A DNA stretch of 64,000 bases, from assembly GCA_039934635.1 (NCBI GenBank), contig JBDTLT010000007.1:20024-84023 (forward strand), written 5' to 3'. This document shows, piece by piece, positions 52,390-61,813 of this stretch. The translations under genes and the position numbers were made by a program. How positions within the stretch are numbered: position 1 is the stretch's first letter; every line of letters begins with the position of its first letter. The notes beneath the pieces were generated by a model, which saw only the letters and a program-made list of their open reading frames with translations, did no database searches and was not told the origin of the DNA. The stretch is from DATLFA01 sp039934635 (GTDB lineage: Bacteria; Actinomycetota; Acidimicrobiia; Acidimicrobiales; WLNW01).

Positions 52390-53160
52390 TTACCGTTGGC
52401 CGGCGAGCTTGCGGTTCTTGATCTTGGACTTCATGAAGTCGCGGTTGAGATACGCGATGAAGTCGAGGCTGATCTCTTTGGGGCAGGCCTCGTGGCACTC
52501 GCCGTGGTTCGTGCACGAGCCGAAGTACATCTCCATGGTCTCGACCATGTTCTCGACGCGGGACCACCGCTCGGCTTGCCCTTGCGGCAACAAGTTGAGG
52601 TGCTCGACCTTGGCCGAGGTGAACAACTGCGCGGCCGAATTGGGGCACGCGGCCACACACGCGCCGCAACCGATGCACGCGGCGGCATCCATCGCGGCGT
52701 CGGCAGTCTCCTTGGGCACGGGGATGAGGTTGGCGTCGGGGGCGGCGCCCGAGTTCACCGTGATGTAGCCGCCCGCTTCGATGATGCGATCGAGCGCACT
52801 GCGGTCGACCGCCAAGTCGCGGATGACCGGGAACGAAGCCGCGCGGAACGGCTCGATGGTGATGTGCTCACCATCGCTGAACTTGCGCATGTGGAGCTGG
52901 CACGTGGCGGTGCCCTTTTCCTTGCCGTGCGGGATGCCGTTGATGATGAAGCCGCACGTGCCGCAGATGCCTTCGCGGCAATCGCTTTCGAACGTGATGG
53001 GTTCTTTGCCGTCGGCGATCAGGTGCTCGTTGACGACATCGAGCATCTCGAGGAACGACGCGTCCTCGCTGATGCCGATGGGGTACGTCTCGAAGCGCCC
53101 AGCCTGGTCGCGACCATCCTGGCGCCAGACCTTCAGCGTGAGATTGAGATGTTTCGACAT
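52390..53160 (-). CDS. sdhB: Succinate dehydrogenase iron-sulfur subunit
   Basis: 256 aa. [2Fe-2S] ligands Cys61, Cys66, Cys69 and Cys87; [4Fe-4S]/[3Fe-4S] ligands Cys162, Cys165, Cys168, Cys172 and Cys216, Cys222, Cys226. GIPHGKEKGTATCQLHMRKF is typical of the non-E. coli type. It starts at ATG 53160 after AGTGAGGA. Last gene of sdhCAB, 13 bases after sdhA. Confidence 0.95.
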   Translation of the reverse strand: MSKHLNLTLKVWRQDGRDQAGRFETYPIGISEDASFLEMLDVVNEHLIADGKEPITFESDCREGICGTCGFIINGIPHGKEKGTATCQLHMRKFSDGEHITIEPFRAASFPVIRDLAVDRSALDRIIEAGGYITVNSGAAPDANLIPVPKETADAAMDAAACIGCGACVAACPNSAAQLFTSAKVEHLNLLPQGQAERWSRVENMVETMEMYFGSCTNHGECHEACPKEISLDFIAYLNRDFMKSKIKNRKLAGQR

Positions 53161-53173
53161 CGGTTGGAAGTCC

Positions 53174-55096
53174 TCACTTGTACGAGCGTTGAGCGAGCTT
53201 GACGTTCTCGAACGCCAACTCTTCGCGATGCCGGATTTCGGGTGTTTCTTCGCCGGTCCACTCCCACGCCGCGACGTGGGCGAATTGGTCGTCGTCGCGA
53301 GCGGCTTCGCCTTCTTCGGTCTGATGCTCTTCGCGGAAGTGTCCACCACAGGACTCTTCGCGCTCGAGCGCGTCACGCGCCAAGAGATGGCCCAGTTGGA
53401 AGAAGTCGTCGACGCGACCGACCTTCTCGAGCGACTGGTTCAAGGTCTCGGCCGACCCGAGCACCCGCACGTTCTTGCGGAATTCGCCGTGTAATGCCGC
53501 GATTTCTGACATCGCCTTCTCGAGGCCGACCTTGTTGCGGGCCATGCCCACGTACTCCCACATGATCTTGCCGAGCTCGCGGTGATAGTGATCGACGGAC
53601 TTGGTGCCTTTGACCGACAACCACTGCTTGGTCTGATCGGCAACGTTGGCGAGTGCCGACTTGAACTCGGGTGCGTCGTTCGGCACCGGTTGCTTGCCGA
53701 GTTGGCCGGCCAGGTAGTCGCCGATGGTGTAAGGGAGCACGAAGTAGCCGTCGGCGAGGCCTTGCATGAGCGCCGACGCGCCGAGCCGGTTGGCGCCATG
53801 GTCGGAGAAGTTGGCTTCGCCCATGACATAGAGCCCGGGCACGTTGGACATCAGGTTGTAGTCGACCCACAACCCACCCATCGTGTAGTGGATAGCGGGG
53901 TAGATGCGCATCGGCATCTTGAACGGATCTTCACCCGTGATGCGCTCGTACATCTGGAGGAGGTTGTCGTAACGGTCTTCGATCGCGGCGCGCCCATCGC
54001 GCGCGATTGCGTCGGCGAAATCGAGGTAGACGCCGTTCTTGAGCGGCCCGACGCCCCGGCCTTGATCGACGACGGTCTTCGCATTGCGCGACGCAACGTC
54101 GCGCGGCACGAGGTTGCCGAACGCGGGGTACTTGCGCTCGAGGTAGTAGTCACGGTCTTGTTCGGGAATTTGGTCGGGCGGCCGAGTGTCGTCGGGATTC
54201 TTGGGCACCCAGATGCGACCGTCGTTGCGCAGCGACTCGGACATCAACGTGAGCTTGGACTGGAAGTCGTCGCTCGCGGGGATACACGTCGGGTGGATCT
54301 GCGTGTAGCAGGGGTTGGCGAACAACGCGCCACGACGATGCGCGCGCCACGCGGCGGTGACGTTGGACATCATCGCGTTCGTCGACAGGAAGTAGACGTT
54401 TCCGTAGCCACCCGTGGCGAGAACGACCGCGTGTCCCGAGTGCGCCGTGATGTCGCCGGTGATGAGATCGCGTACGACGATGCCGGCGGCGCGCCCGTCG
54501 GCGACGACCAGGTCGAGCATTTCGCTGCGGACGTGCATGTTGACTTTGCCGAGATGCACTTGGCGCATCAGCGCGCTGTACGCGCCGAGCAGCAGTTGCT
54601 GGCCGGTCTGGCCGCGGGCATAGAAAGTGCGGGAAACCTGCGCGCCACCGAACGAACGGTTGTCGAGCAGACCGCCGTACTCGCGAGCGAGCGGCACACC
54701 TTGCGCGACGGCCTGGTCGATGATGTTGACCGACACCTCGGCCAGTCGAAAGACGTTGGCCTCGCGGCTGCGATAGTCGCCGCCTTTGATGGTGTCATAG
54801 AACAGGCGCTGCACACTGTCGCCGTCGTTCTGGTAGTTCTTCGCGGCGTTGATGCCACCCTGCGCCGCAATCGAGTGCGCGCGCCGGGGCGTGTCGTGGA
54901 ACGTGAACAGCTCGACGTTGTAACCGAGCTCGCCGAGAGAAGCCGCCGCCGACGCGCCCGCCAAACCCGAGCCCACAACGATGACCGTGAAGCGCCGCTT
55001 GTTGTTGGGGTTGACCAACTTCATGTTGAACTTGTGGTTGGTCCACTTCTCATCGAGCGGACCGGCTGGTGCCCGTGGGTCGAGTTCGCCGATCAT
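53174..55096 (-). CDS. sdhA: Succinate dehydrogenase flavoprotein subunit
   Basis: 640 aa. FAD-binding VIVVGSGLAGASAAASL (about 39-55), the histidine for covalent FAD in RRAHSIAAQGGINA, SVNIIDQAVAQGVPL, GQTGQQLLLGAYSAL and HYTMGGLWVDYNL in the catalytic domain. The ATG at 55096 overlaps the sdhC stop. The sequence is the single-anchor (b558-type) complex II class, as in many actinobacteria with menaquinone. Confidence 0.95.
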   Translation of the reverse strand: MIGELDPRAPAGPLDEKWTNHKFNMKLVNPNNKRRFTVIVVGSGLAGASAAASLGELGYNVELFTFHDTPRRAHSIAAQGGINAAKNYQNDGDSVQRLFYDTIKGGDYRSREANVFRLAEVSVNIIDQAVAQGVPLAREYGGLLDNRSFGGAQVSRTFYARGQTGQQLLLGAYSALMRQVHLGKVNMHVRSEMLDLVVADGRAAGIVVRDLITGDITAHSGHAVVLATGGYGNVYFLSTNAMMSNVTAAWRAHRRGALFANPCYTQIHPTCIPASDDFQSKLTLMSESLRNDGRIWVPKNPDDTRPPDQIPEQDRDYYLERKYPAFGNLVPRDVASRNAKTVVDQGRGVGPLKNGVYLDFADAIARDGRAAIEDRYDNLLQMYERITGEDPFKMPMRIYPAIHYTMGGLWVDYNLMSNVPGLYVMGEANFSDHGANRLGASALMQGLADGYFVLPYTIGDYLAGQLGKQPVPNDAPEFKSALANVADQTKQWLSVKGTKSVDHYHRELGKIMWEYVGMARNKVGLEKAMSEIAALHGEFRKNVRVLGSAETLNQSLEKVGRVDDFFQLGHLLARDALEREESCGGHFREEHQTEEGEAARDDDQFAHVAAWEWTGEETPEIRHREELAFENVKLAQRSYK

Positions 55097-55887
55097 CGAT
55101 CGACCTCCACTGTTGCGTTCGGAGCGACATTGTCCTTGTCGATCACACCCGACAGCGCCATGATCGGAAAGCTCAGGTTGCCGACCAAGATGAGACCGGC
55201 GAGACCAGTGGCGAACATGCGGCGCAATTGGTTGTACTTCGGATTGTTGATGCCGAGGCTCTGGAACATCGACCACGCCCCGTGGTAGATGTGAAACGCC
55301 AAGGCGATGTTGGCGAAGATGTAGATCAACGCGATCGGCCACGTCTGCAAGCTGTTGGCTGCGTTGTAGTACACGTTGCCGCGGACGTAGGTGCCCGGAT
55401 GCGTCTTGCCCCACGTCAGGTCGGCGAGGTGGAAGACGACGAACAGGCCGATGATGACGCCGGTCCAGCGCATCGTGCGCGAGGCGAAGTTGGCGGCGAC
55501 GTAGTCCCGCTTTTCTTCGTGCTTGGCGCCCGCGTTGGCCGCCATGTTCATGCGGGTCAAGCCGTACGCCGAATGGATGTGCAGGATGAACATGCCGATC
55601 AGGCCGAGGCGCATCACCCACAAGACCAACGTGCGCGGCGCGAGATGGCCGCCCAGATCACGCAAGGCCTCGCCGTATTCGTTGACCTGTCGCGGGCCCT
55701 CGTAGAGGTGCAGGTTGCCGATCATGTGGGCCAGGACGAAACCGATGATGCCGATGCCCGTGATCGCCATCACCCACTTCTTGCCGACGGCGGTTTGGTA
55801 GATGTTGAGGGGGAACGGAAGTCGTCGTGGCGACTTACGGATCGGCGCGGCGCCGCCCGGTTGAGACCTCGTCATCGTTTGCGACAT
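55093..55887 (-). CDS. sdhC: Succinate dehydrogenase cytochrome b558 subunit
   Basis: 264 aa, five membrane helices at about 36-56, 92-112, 143-165, 185-207 and 230-250. Histidines for heme binding include His54 (VLAHMIGNLH), His103 (FILHIHSAYG), His153 (VVFHLADL) and His199 (ALAFHIYHGAW). This single-subunit anchor carries two hemes and menaquinone sites. GAGGAC lies before the ATG. First gene of the sdh operon. Confidence 0.93.
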   Translation of the reverse strand: MSQTMTRSQPGGAAPIRKSPRRLPFPLNIYQTAVGKKWVMAITGIGIIGFVLAHMIGNLHLYEGPRQVNEYGEALRDLGGHLAPRTLVLWVMRLGLIGMFILHIHSAYGLTRMNMAANAGAKHEEKRDYVAANFASRTMRWTGVIIGLFVVFHLADLTWGKTHPGTYVRGNVYYNAANSLQTWPIALIYIFANIALAFHIYHGAWSMFQSLGINNPKYNQLRRMFATGLAGLILVGNLSFPIMALSGVIDKDNVAPNATVEVDR

Positions 55888-55914
55888 CGGACCGTCCTCG
55901 GTGGTGACACCTCG

Positions 55915-55920
55915 ACGCTA
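55915..55920 (-). promoter_or_regulatory. -10 box of sdhCAB
   Basis: TAGCGT on the minus strand, 27 bases before the sdhC ATG, giving a short leader with a ribosome binding site. Confidence 0.45.
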
Positions 55921-55983
55921 CCGAAGTAGTAGGCCCAGGCGAGACATCGGAGTGCACGTCGGCGACCGTGCCCGGCTCCCGGC

Positions 55984-56012
55984 GCGCTCACGAAGCGCTC
56001 ACGAAGCGCTCA
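55984..56012. repeat. 11-bp tandem repeat at the 3' end of the GH2 gene
   Basis: GCGCTCACGAA at 55984-55994 and 55995-56005, followed by GCGCTCA (56006-56012), which includes the GH2 stop codon. AAACGAT/ATCGTTT at 56012-56026 is a palindrome across the last codons. The gap 55888-56009 holds the sdh promoter and this repeat. Confidence 0.75.
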
Positions 56013-58139
56013 AACGATCATCGTTTCGTAGCTGGTGGTCGGAGTTTGGAGCTCGGCGTGGTGGACTTCGAAATCGAAGCGCAACAACCCGGGTGAGGGC
56101 GGCACCGGGAACGCGACCCTCCCGACGAGCACACAGGCGTCGGCGGCGATGTCACCGGCGAATGACCACTCGCGGGCGCCAGTCGCCCAAGTGGCGCGCG
56201 CCCGCACCTCGGCTTTGGGCAGAGCATGGCGTAGATCCGACACGACATGGACGGCCAACTCGACGACGACGCCGGGGGCCACCGTTCGCGGCGGCGCGTC
56301 GGCGATGGCGATCACGGGACGGCACGCGTCTCGCAGCGCGTGATAGGCGGCCTTGGGCTGTCGCTCGTGGTCGATGAGCGCGAAGCTGATCGCCGGGCGG
56401 GCGTCGGACAGCCGGTAGACGCAGAACCCGCCGCTGGGCCGGTACTTCAGCCGGCGGAGTATCTCGATGGTGCGCCGCACGACGTATGCCTGATGCGCCT
56501 GTGCCGCGGCGCGCCAATCGTCGAAGCTGGCGAATTCGTCGGGCGAGCACAGTTGATCGAAGACGGCCGTCTGACAGCCGTACTCGCGCACCAATTGCTC
56601 CCACGGTAGGTCGGGCCACTGATCGGGGCGACAGAACGAAGCGGTGGCCGGGGGTGCCTGGGCGCCGAACTCGGAAACGAAGCGAACACCGCGGGGCAAC
56701 GTGGCGGCGTATTCGGCGAGCTCTTCGACTTCGCGTTCGTACCACCCGAACCACAGGTGCGCGTCGGTGCCTTCGAACTGGGGCAGGTGCGGCGCGACGC
56801 CGGAGTGCGCGATGACCGGCCGGGTGCCGTCGTTGCGGTCGATTGCCAGCTTCAACGACCCGTCGAGCACGGTGCGGTTCCACGAAGGCACTTGTTGCGG
56901 AAGGATCGACCGCACGGCTCGCCGGCCGTAGCCCTGCAGCGCGGCGGTCGGGGCGATGGCTTCGTCGACCTGATATGGCTCGTTGTGGGCGCACCACAAC
57001 GCCACCGAGGGATGGTGGGCGAGAAAATCGACGGCCTCGCGCGCTTGGCGGACCGCCTGTTTGCGCACACTGCGCGCATAGCGCCGGTGCAGTGGGAGGT
57101 CCTGCCACACGAGCATGCCGAGCTCGTCGGCGGCCTCGTACAGCTCATGGCGCGAGATGTGCGTGTGGACACGAACGAGATCGAGACCGGCGCGGCGTGC
57201 GTCGCGGACATCGGCGGTGAGCTCGCTCGGTGACGCCGCCCCGAGATCGGGCCGCGCCGGGCCGATGCTGACGCCCTTCACGAAGAGCTGCTCGCCATTG
57301 ACCTGCCAGATCCAGTTGCGGACGTCGATCGTGCGAAAGCCCGTGCGCCATCGTCGGTGATCGCTGATGATGTTGTCTTCGTCGAGGACCACATCGACCA
57401 ACACATCGTGCAGCGGCGAGGGGCCGAGCGAATGGGGCCACCAACGGTCGGGTTCGGTGATCCCGACGCTCCACTCGACGCGGTTCTCGCCGGCGGCCAA
57501 CGTGCACCGCTCTTCGTGTTCGCTGCCGCAGACCCGGGTCCGCAAGGTGACCGACCGTGAGGTCGTCGAGTCGAGGACGAGGCGCAGCGACAGCGTGGCC
57601 CGTTCATCGGATGCCTCGGTGCACTTGAGGCGGGAATGCCGGATCGCGACCGGGCCGGTCGTCGTGACGTGCACGGGCCGCCAAATGCCGCCAGGATTCC
57701 AATCGACCGGCAGGTGGTCACCATGGCCGAACGCACCAGTGATCGCACTCTTCGCCTTGAGATCCTCGCTGCGACGCGCCGAGACCTCGATCGCAAGAAG
57801 ATGTTCACCGCGCTCGAGCATCTGGTCGGTGATCTCGAATTGGTGCGGGAAGAAGTAACCCTCGGTGTCGCCGACGTAGGCACTGTCGAGCCACACGTCG
57901 CCTTGGTAGAAGACGCCGTCGAGACGAAGCCAGACCCGATCTTCTCCAGAGGGGATCGGCGCGTCGAACCAGTGTCGGTAGAGCAGGGGACCGTCGACGG
58001 CCGACAGTTCGGGCGAGGTCGCCCAGTGGCCCGGCACGACGACGGACGTCCAACCGTCTTCCGCGATGTCGCGTTCATGGAAGCTGCGGCGGAGTTCGTC
58101 GTCCGCCGGGTGTGCTGTCCACTTTCCCGTGAGCTCCAC
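56010..58139 (-). CDS. Glycoside hydrolase family 2 (beta-mannosidase/galactosidase type)
   Basis: 709 aa. The sugar-binding jelly-roll domain (1-160) has GHWATSP and DWNPGGIWRPV; Ig-like domain about 165-270; TIM barrel from 275. The acid/base is Glu387 in LWCAHNEP and the nucleophile Glu490 in VSEFGAQAP, both intact. No signal peptide, so cytoplasmic. The GTG at 58139 is seven bases after a TAGCGT box (leaderless). Sugar specificity is not clear; the sequence is closest in style to beta-mannosidases. Confidence 0.88.
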   Translation of the reverse strand: MELTGKWTAHPADDELRRSFHERDIAEDGWTSVVVPGHWATSPELSAVDGPLLYRHWFDAPIPSGEDRVWLRLDGVFYQGDVWLDSAYVGDTEGYFFPHQFEITDQMLERGEHLLAIEVSARRSEDLKAKSAITGAFGHGDHLPVDWNPGGIWRPVHVTTTGPVAIRHSRLKCTEASDERATLSLRLVLDSTTSRSVTLRTRVCGSEHEERCTLAAGENRVEWSVGITEPDRWWPHSLGPSPLHDVLVDVVLDEDNIISDHRRWRTGFRTIDVRNWIWQVNGEQLFVKGVSIGPARPDLGAASPSELTADVRDARRAGLDLVRVHTHISRHELYEAADELGMLVWQDLPLHRRYARSVRKQAVRQAREAVDFLAHHPSVALWCAHNEPYQVDEAIAPTAALQGYGRRAVRSILPQQVPSWNRTVLDGSLKLAIDRNDGTRPVIAHSGVAPHLPQFEGTDAHLWFGWYEREVEELAEYAATLPRGVRFVSEFGAQAPPATASFCRPDQWPDLPWEQLVREYGCQTAVFDQLCSPDEFASFDDWRAAAQAHQAYVVRRTIEILRRLKYRPSGGFCVYRLSDARPAISFALIDHERQPKAAYHALRDACRPVIAIADAPPRTVAPGVVVELAVHVVSDLRHALPKAEVRARATWATGAREWSFAGDIAADACVLVGRVAFPVPPSPGLLRFDFEVHHAELQTPTTSYETMIV

Positions 58140-58146
58140 CCAATGG

Positions 58147-58152
58147 ACGCTA
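58147..58152 (-). promoter_or_regulatory. -10 box of the GH2 gene
   Basis: TAGCGT on the minus strand ends seven bases before the GTG at 58139, with no ribosome binding site. The MoxR promoter on the plus strand is 100 bases away. Confidence 0.5.
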
Positions 58153-58253
58153 CCGCGTGATCCGTGCGAACTACCTAGGTCGCACGAACGGTGACGACGG
58201 CGATGGGCTGTAGCCCGGAGATGCGCGACCCACACGGCAGCGGGGTCGCGCAC

Positions 58254-58259
58254 TAGTTT
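58254..58259 (+). promoter_or_regulatory. -10 box of the MoxR gene
   Basis: TAGTTT ends six bases before the ATG at 58266, leaderless layout. Confidence 0.55.
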
Positions 58260-58265
58260 GGCCCC

Positions 58266-59714
58266 ATGCCGAGCACTCCCGCCATTGCGCCGTCACCCCC
58301 CGCTTCACTGCCCGATACCCTCGCTGCGCTGAGGGCGTCGGGTTGGGTTTCCCGCCCGATCAAAGACGAGATTCGCGGCAACGCGATCGCCCGCATTCGC
58401 GCCGGCGAGGCACTGTTCCCCACGGTTCTCGGTTACGAGAACACGGTGTTGCCGCAACTCGAAAACGCGTTGATCGCGGGCCACGACACGATCTTCCTCG
58501 GCGAGCGGGGTCAGGCGAAGACCCGCCTGATCCGTTCGCTCACCGAACTGCTCGACGAGTGGATGCCCATCGTCGCCGGTTCCGAGATAAACGACGATCC
58601 GTACCAGCCGATCTCACGCCATGCGCGCCAGTTGCTCGCGGCCGAGGGTGAAGCAACCGCGATCACGTGGGTGCACCGCAGCAACCGCTACGGAGAAAAG
58701 CTCGCCACACCCGACACGTCGATCGCCGATCTCATCGGCGAGGTCGACCCGATCCGGGTGGCCGAGGGGCGTTACCTCTCCGACGAGTTGGTCTTGCACT
58801 ACGGGCTCGTGCCGCGTACCAACCGCGGCATCTTCGCGATCAACGAGTTGCCCGATCTCGCCGAACGCATCCAGGTCGGTCTGCTCAACGTGCTCGAAGA
58901 ACGCGACGTGCAGATCCGTGGATTCAAGGTGCGCTTGCCCCTCGACATCATCTTGTTCGCGTCGGCCAACCCCGAGGACTACACCAATCGCGGGCGCATC
59001 ATCACACCGCTCAAAGATCGTTTCGGCGCGCAGATTCGCACGCACTACCCGCGTGAGGTCGATATCGAGATGGCGATCGTCGAGCAAGAGTCGACGATCT
59101 CTTCGGGCCATGGCGTGACCGTGCAGATGCCGCGGTTCATGACCGAGTTGATCTCCACCATCACGCACAATGCTCGCCTCAACAGCCACATCAACCAGCG
59201 CTCCGGTGTTTCCGTGCGCATGAGCGTCGCCAACTACGAAACGCTCGTCGCCAACGCCACCCGCCGGGCACTGCGCCACAAAGAGTCGACGGTTGCGCCA
59301 CGCGTGAGCGACCTCGACGCGATCTTGTCGTCGACGCAAGGCAAGGTCGAGTTCGACACGCTCGACGACGGTCGCGAGGCAGAGATCCTCGAGCAACTCA
59401 TCAAGAGTGCCGTGTTGACCGTCTTCAAGCGCATCGTGCCCGCAGAGACCCACCGCGCGGTCGTCGAAGCATTCGACAGCGGTGTCATCGCCAGCGTCGG
59501 CGAGGACATCTCTTCGGCCGACTACGCCAAGTTGCTCAACGGCATTCCCGCACTGGCTGCGCCCGTGCGCGCCGCACTCGAAGGCTCCGACGACCGCGAG
59601 TCACCGGCGATGGTGGCGAGCGCCGTCGAGCTCGTGCTCGAAGGACTGCACTTGTCCAAGCGGCTCAACAAAGAAGCGTCGGGCGCGAAGGCGAGCTACC
59701 GCGCCCGCAGCTAG
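58266..59714 (+). CDS. MoxR/ChlI-type AAA+ ATPase
   Basis: 482 aa. Walker A is GERGQAKTRL (residues 79-88), Walker B/sensor region FAINELPDLAERIQVGLLNVLEER, sensor 1 FASANPEDYTNRGRIITPLKDRF, and an AAA lid with GVSVRMSVANYE. This long subgroup is paired with a von Willebrand A protein in other actinobacteria (Rv0958/Rv0959 in Mycobacterium tuberculosis); such pairs act like metal-chelatase chaperones. Here the vWA gene lies 2.8 kb away. Substrate unknown. Confidence 0.88.
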   Translation: MPSTPAIAPSPPASLPDTLAALRASGWVSRPIKDEIRGNAIARIRAGEALFPTVLGYENTVLPQLENALIAGHDTIFLGERGQAKTRLIRSLTELLDEWMPIVAGSEINDDPYQPISRHARQLLAAEGEATAITWVHRSNRYGEKLATPDTSIADLIGEVDPIRVAEGRYLSDELVLHYGLVPRTNRGIFAINELPDLAERIQVGLLNVLEERDVQIRGFKVRLPLDIILFASANPEDYTNRGRIITPLKDRFGAQIRTHYPREVDIEMAIVEQESTISSGHGVTVQMPRFMTELISTITHNARLNSHINQRSGVSVRMSVANYETLVANATRRALRHKESTVAPRVSDLDAILSSTQGKVEFDTLDDGREAEILEQLIKSAVLTVFKRIVPAETHRAVVEAFDSGVIASVGEDISSADYAKLLNGIPALAAPVRAALEGSDDRESPAMVASAVELVLEGLHLSKRLNKEASGAKASYRARS

Positions 59715-59729
59715 CGAGCGGGCTCGCTA
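59712..59729. terminator. Hairpin between convergent MoxR and GH1-like genes
   Basis: TAGCGAG (includes the MoxR stop) pairs with CTCGCTA around CGGG. Bidirectional terminator by position; no T run. Confidence 0.45.
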
Positions 59730-60860
59730 CTGAGCGAGGTACTGACGCAAGAACTCGCCCGCGGGTTTGACCGCACGCGTGCGACCGATGAGGCCGCGCG
59801 GTCGAGCGAAGCCGTCGTTCCATTCGTAGCCGTCGATGCCAGTGTGGTGGAAATACCCGACCACGTCGACCGCGTCGACCCGCAGTAGGCGTAACTGCTC
59901 GGCGACGCCGCGCACGTATTCGTCCCGCGCGTCCTCGTCGTCGGTGGCGATGCCGTTGGCGGCGATGATGATCGGTCGCGGATCTCGTGCTTCGGCGACC
60001 CGGTAGACACATTCGGCCAGCCGGGCCGGCTCGGCGCGCACATGATCGTCGACGCCGTGGGAGAGACCGAGGTAGTCAAAACTCTCGACGAGATGCGGCA
60101 TCTCGATCGACCCGATCGTCGGCAACTCCAATAGCCCGTTCTGCAACGCACCGATGTAGGCCCAGGCGGCGACGTCGGGGTGTGTCGCCTCGTCGGCCGC
60201 ACGATCGACATGCGGGTCGTGCACGGCGACGACGCACATCGTGGGTGCACTCCCACTGCGCAGCAGCTTCCACGCCGCGTGATTCGCTTCTATGGCACCG
60301 ATGAGTGCGTCGCGCGCGAACAGCGAGTCGCGCCGCCCCGGTGGTCGCGCTCCCCACAGATAGCCGCGCAGCGCCCACCCGGTCGGGTCATCGATGGCGA
60401 CCCACCCCGCGACGACGTCTTCGAACCATTCGGCGCACCGGTCGACATGGCGCGGCCAGTAGTACCCCCGCGCCTGATCGTCACGAAAGCCGTGTGCGTC
60501 GTCGGCGAACCAACCCGGGAGTGATCCGTGCTGCAACGTGATCCACGGCTCGAGACCGGCCTGCCGTGCGGCCTCGAGCATGCGCCGGTACCGGTCGACC
60601 ACTTCGCCGTCGATGCTGCCGGCCGCGGGCTCGACTCGCGCCCACTCGACGGTGATCCGTATGGAGTTGGTGCCGAGGGTGCGCAACAGCGCGATGTCGT
60701 CGCCGAAGTTCGTGGCCCACCCGTTGCCGTCGCTCGAACGCGGGGCGTGGCCCTCGGCCTCCCACGCGAACCAATCGGCGCGCGGCGCCGCGCCCTCGCC
60801 GCCAGTCGATGATGACGTCGTGCCCCAGCGGAACGTCGTTGGAAAGGGTGAATCGGCCAC
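59727..60860 (-). CDS. GH1-fold protein lacking both catalytic glutamates
   Basis: 377 aa against 440-480 for active GH1. The GH1 frame is clear: FPTTFRWGTTSSSTGGEG at the start, RITVEWARVEP, LQHGSLPGW, GYLWGARPPGRRD and WNDGFARPRGLI at the end. But the acid/base motif (T/L)NEP is IDDP at 156-159 (Glu to Asp158), and the nucleophile motif (T/I)TENG is AANG at 300-303 (Glu to Ala301), just before GIATDDEDARDEY. A hydrolase role is therefore unlikely; binding or regulation is a guess. Start GTG 60860; it follows the HTD2-like gene by seven bases. Confidence 0.85.
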   Translation of the reverse strand: MADSPFPTTFRWGTTSSSTGGEGAAPRADWFAWEAEGHAPRSSDGNGWATNFGDDIALLRTLGTNSIRITVEWARVEPAAGSIDGEVVDRYRRMLEAARQAGLEPWITLQHGSLPGWFADDAHGFRDDQARGYYWPRHVDRCAEWFEDVVAGWVAIDDPTGWALRGYLWGARPPGRRDSLFARDALIGAIEANHAAWKLLRSGSAPTMCVVAVHDPHVDRAADEATHPDVAAWAYIGALQNGLLELPTIGSIEMPHLVESFDYLGLSHGVDDHVRAEPARLAECVYRVAEARDPRPIIIAANGIATDDEDARDEYVRGVAEQLRLLRVDAVDVVGYFHHTGIDGYEWNDGFARPRGLIGRTRAVKPAGEFLRQYLAQ

Positions 60861-60867
60861 CGAGCGC

Positions 60868-61743
60868 CTAGGCGAAGGTCATGCGACCCGAGTCGAGCAC
60901 GACCGTGTCACCGACCGACGTGGCGAAGAGGGCGTGGTCGGATTCGATCCAGATCGAGACATCGAGTTGCTGACCGGGTAGGACTGGTGTGGCGAAGCGG
61001 CCGTGCATGCTCGTGAAGCGAGCGGTGTCGTCGTCGCATACTGCGTGCAGCAATGCCCGACCGGTGAAGCCGTAGGTGCACAGCCCATGGAGGATCGGCG
61101 TGTCGAACCCACCGAGCTTGGCGAACGATGGGTCGGAGTGCAGCGGGTTGCGGTCACCGTTGAGCCGGTAGAGCAGTGCTTGGTCGGCGCGAGTTGTGTA
61201 GGTGACGACGTGGTCAGGCGCACGTTCGGGCGGCGTGTTGCGCGGCCCCGACGGACCGCGGTCGCCGCCCCACCCACCTTCGCCGCGGATGAACGCGGAC
61301 ATGCTCGTCGTGTACAACGGTTGGCCGTCGGCGGCATCGGTGGCGCTGCCTTCGATCACGACGACCGCCGCCTTGCCCTTGTCGTACATCGCGGCGATGC
61401 GCGAGACGACGGTCGCGGAACCGGCGACCGGCAATGGCTTGTGGAGCGTGAAGGACTGCTCGCCGTGTACGAGCATCGCCGGGTTGAACGTGCCGATACG
61501 ACTCATCGGGCTGGCGTCGGCCCGAGGTGGCGACGTCTGGCGCATCCCCAACACGACGCATTGTGTCGGCAACGCGCGCTGTTCGATGCCGTTGGAGTTC
61601 TCGGTGGTGAATTGCAGCTCGGCGCCGGTCGGGTCGGCCACGCCGGCGCCGACCGAGAGCGCGTAGAGCAAAGAGTCGGTCGACGTCCATGCGATCTCGA
61701 CCGGTTCGCCTTGGGCGCCGACGGCGTCTGGGTTTAGTGGCAT
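60868..61743 (-). CDS. MaoC-like (R)-hydratase 2, double hotdog
   Basis: 291 aa. Two hotdog halves; the second has the hydratase 2 motif YRLNGDRNPLHSDPSFAKLG (Asp and His catalytic) followed by PILHGLCTYGFTGRAL. It adds water to trans-2-enoyl-CoA, in fatty-acid or sterol side-chain breakdown. ATG 61743 with AAAGGA seven bases upstream. Probably transcribed with the GH1-like gene downstream. Confidence 0.9.
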   Translation of the reverse strand: MPLNPDAVGAQGEPVEIAWTSTDSLLYALSVGAGVADPTGAELQFTTENSNGIEQRALPTQCVVLGMRQTSPPRADASPMSRIGTFNPAMLVHGEQSFTLHKPLPVAGSATVVSRIAAMYDKGKAAVVVIEGSATDAADGQPLYTTSMSAFIRGEGGWGGDRGPSGPRNTPPERAPDHVVTYTTRADQALLYRLNGDRNPLHSDPSFAKLGGFDTPILHGLCTYGFTGRALLHAVCDDDTARFTSMHGRFATPVLPGQQLDVSIWIESDHALFATSVGDTVVLDSGRMTFA

Positions 61744-61800
61744 CCGTCGTCCTTTGCTGACCGATGGGGTTGACGGTGAAGTCGGGCGCAGCGTAGCCGC

Positions 61801-61806
61801 TACCGT
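61801..61806 (+). promoter_or_regulatory. -10 box of the hotdog thioesterase gene
   Basis: TACCGT ends seven bases before the ATG at 61814. The gap to the divergent hydratase gene is only 70 bases. Confidence 0.5.
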
Positions 61807-61813
61807 TCGGATC

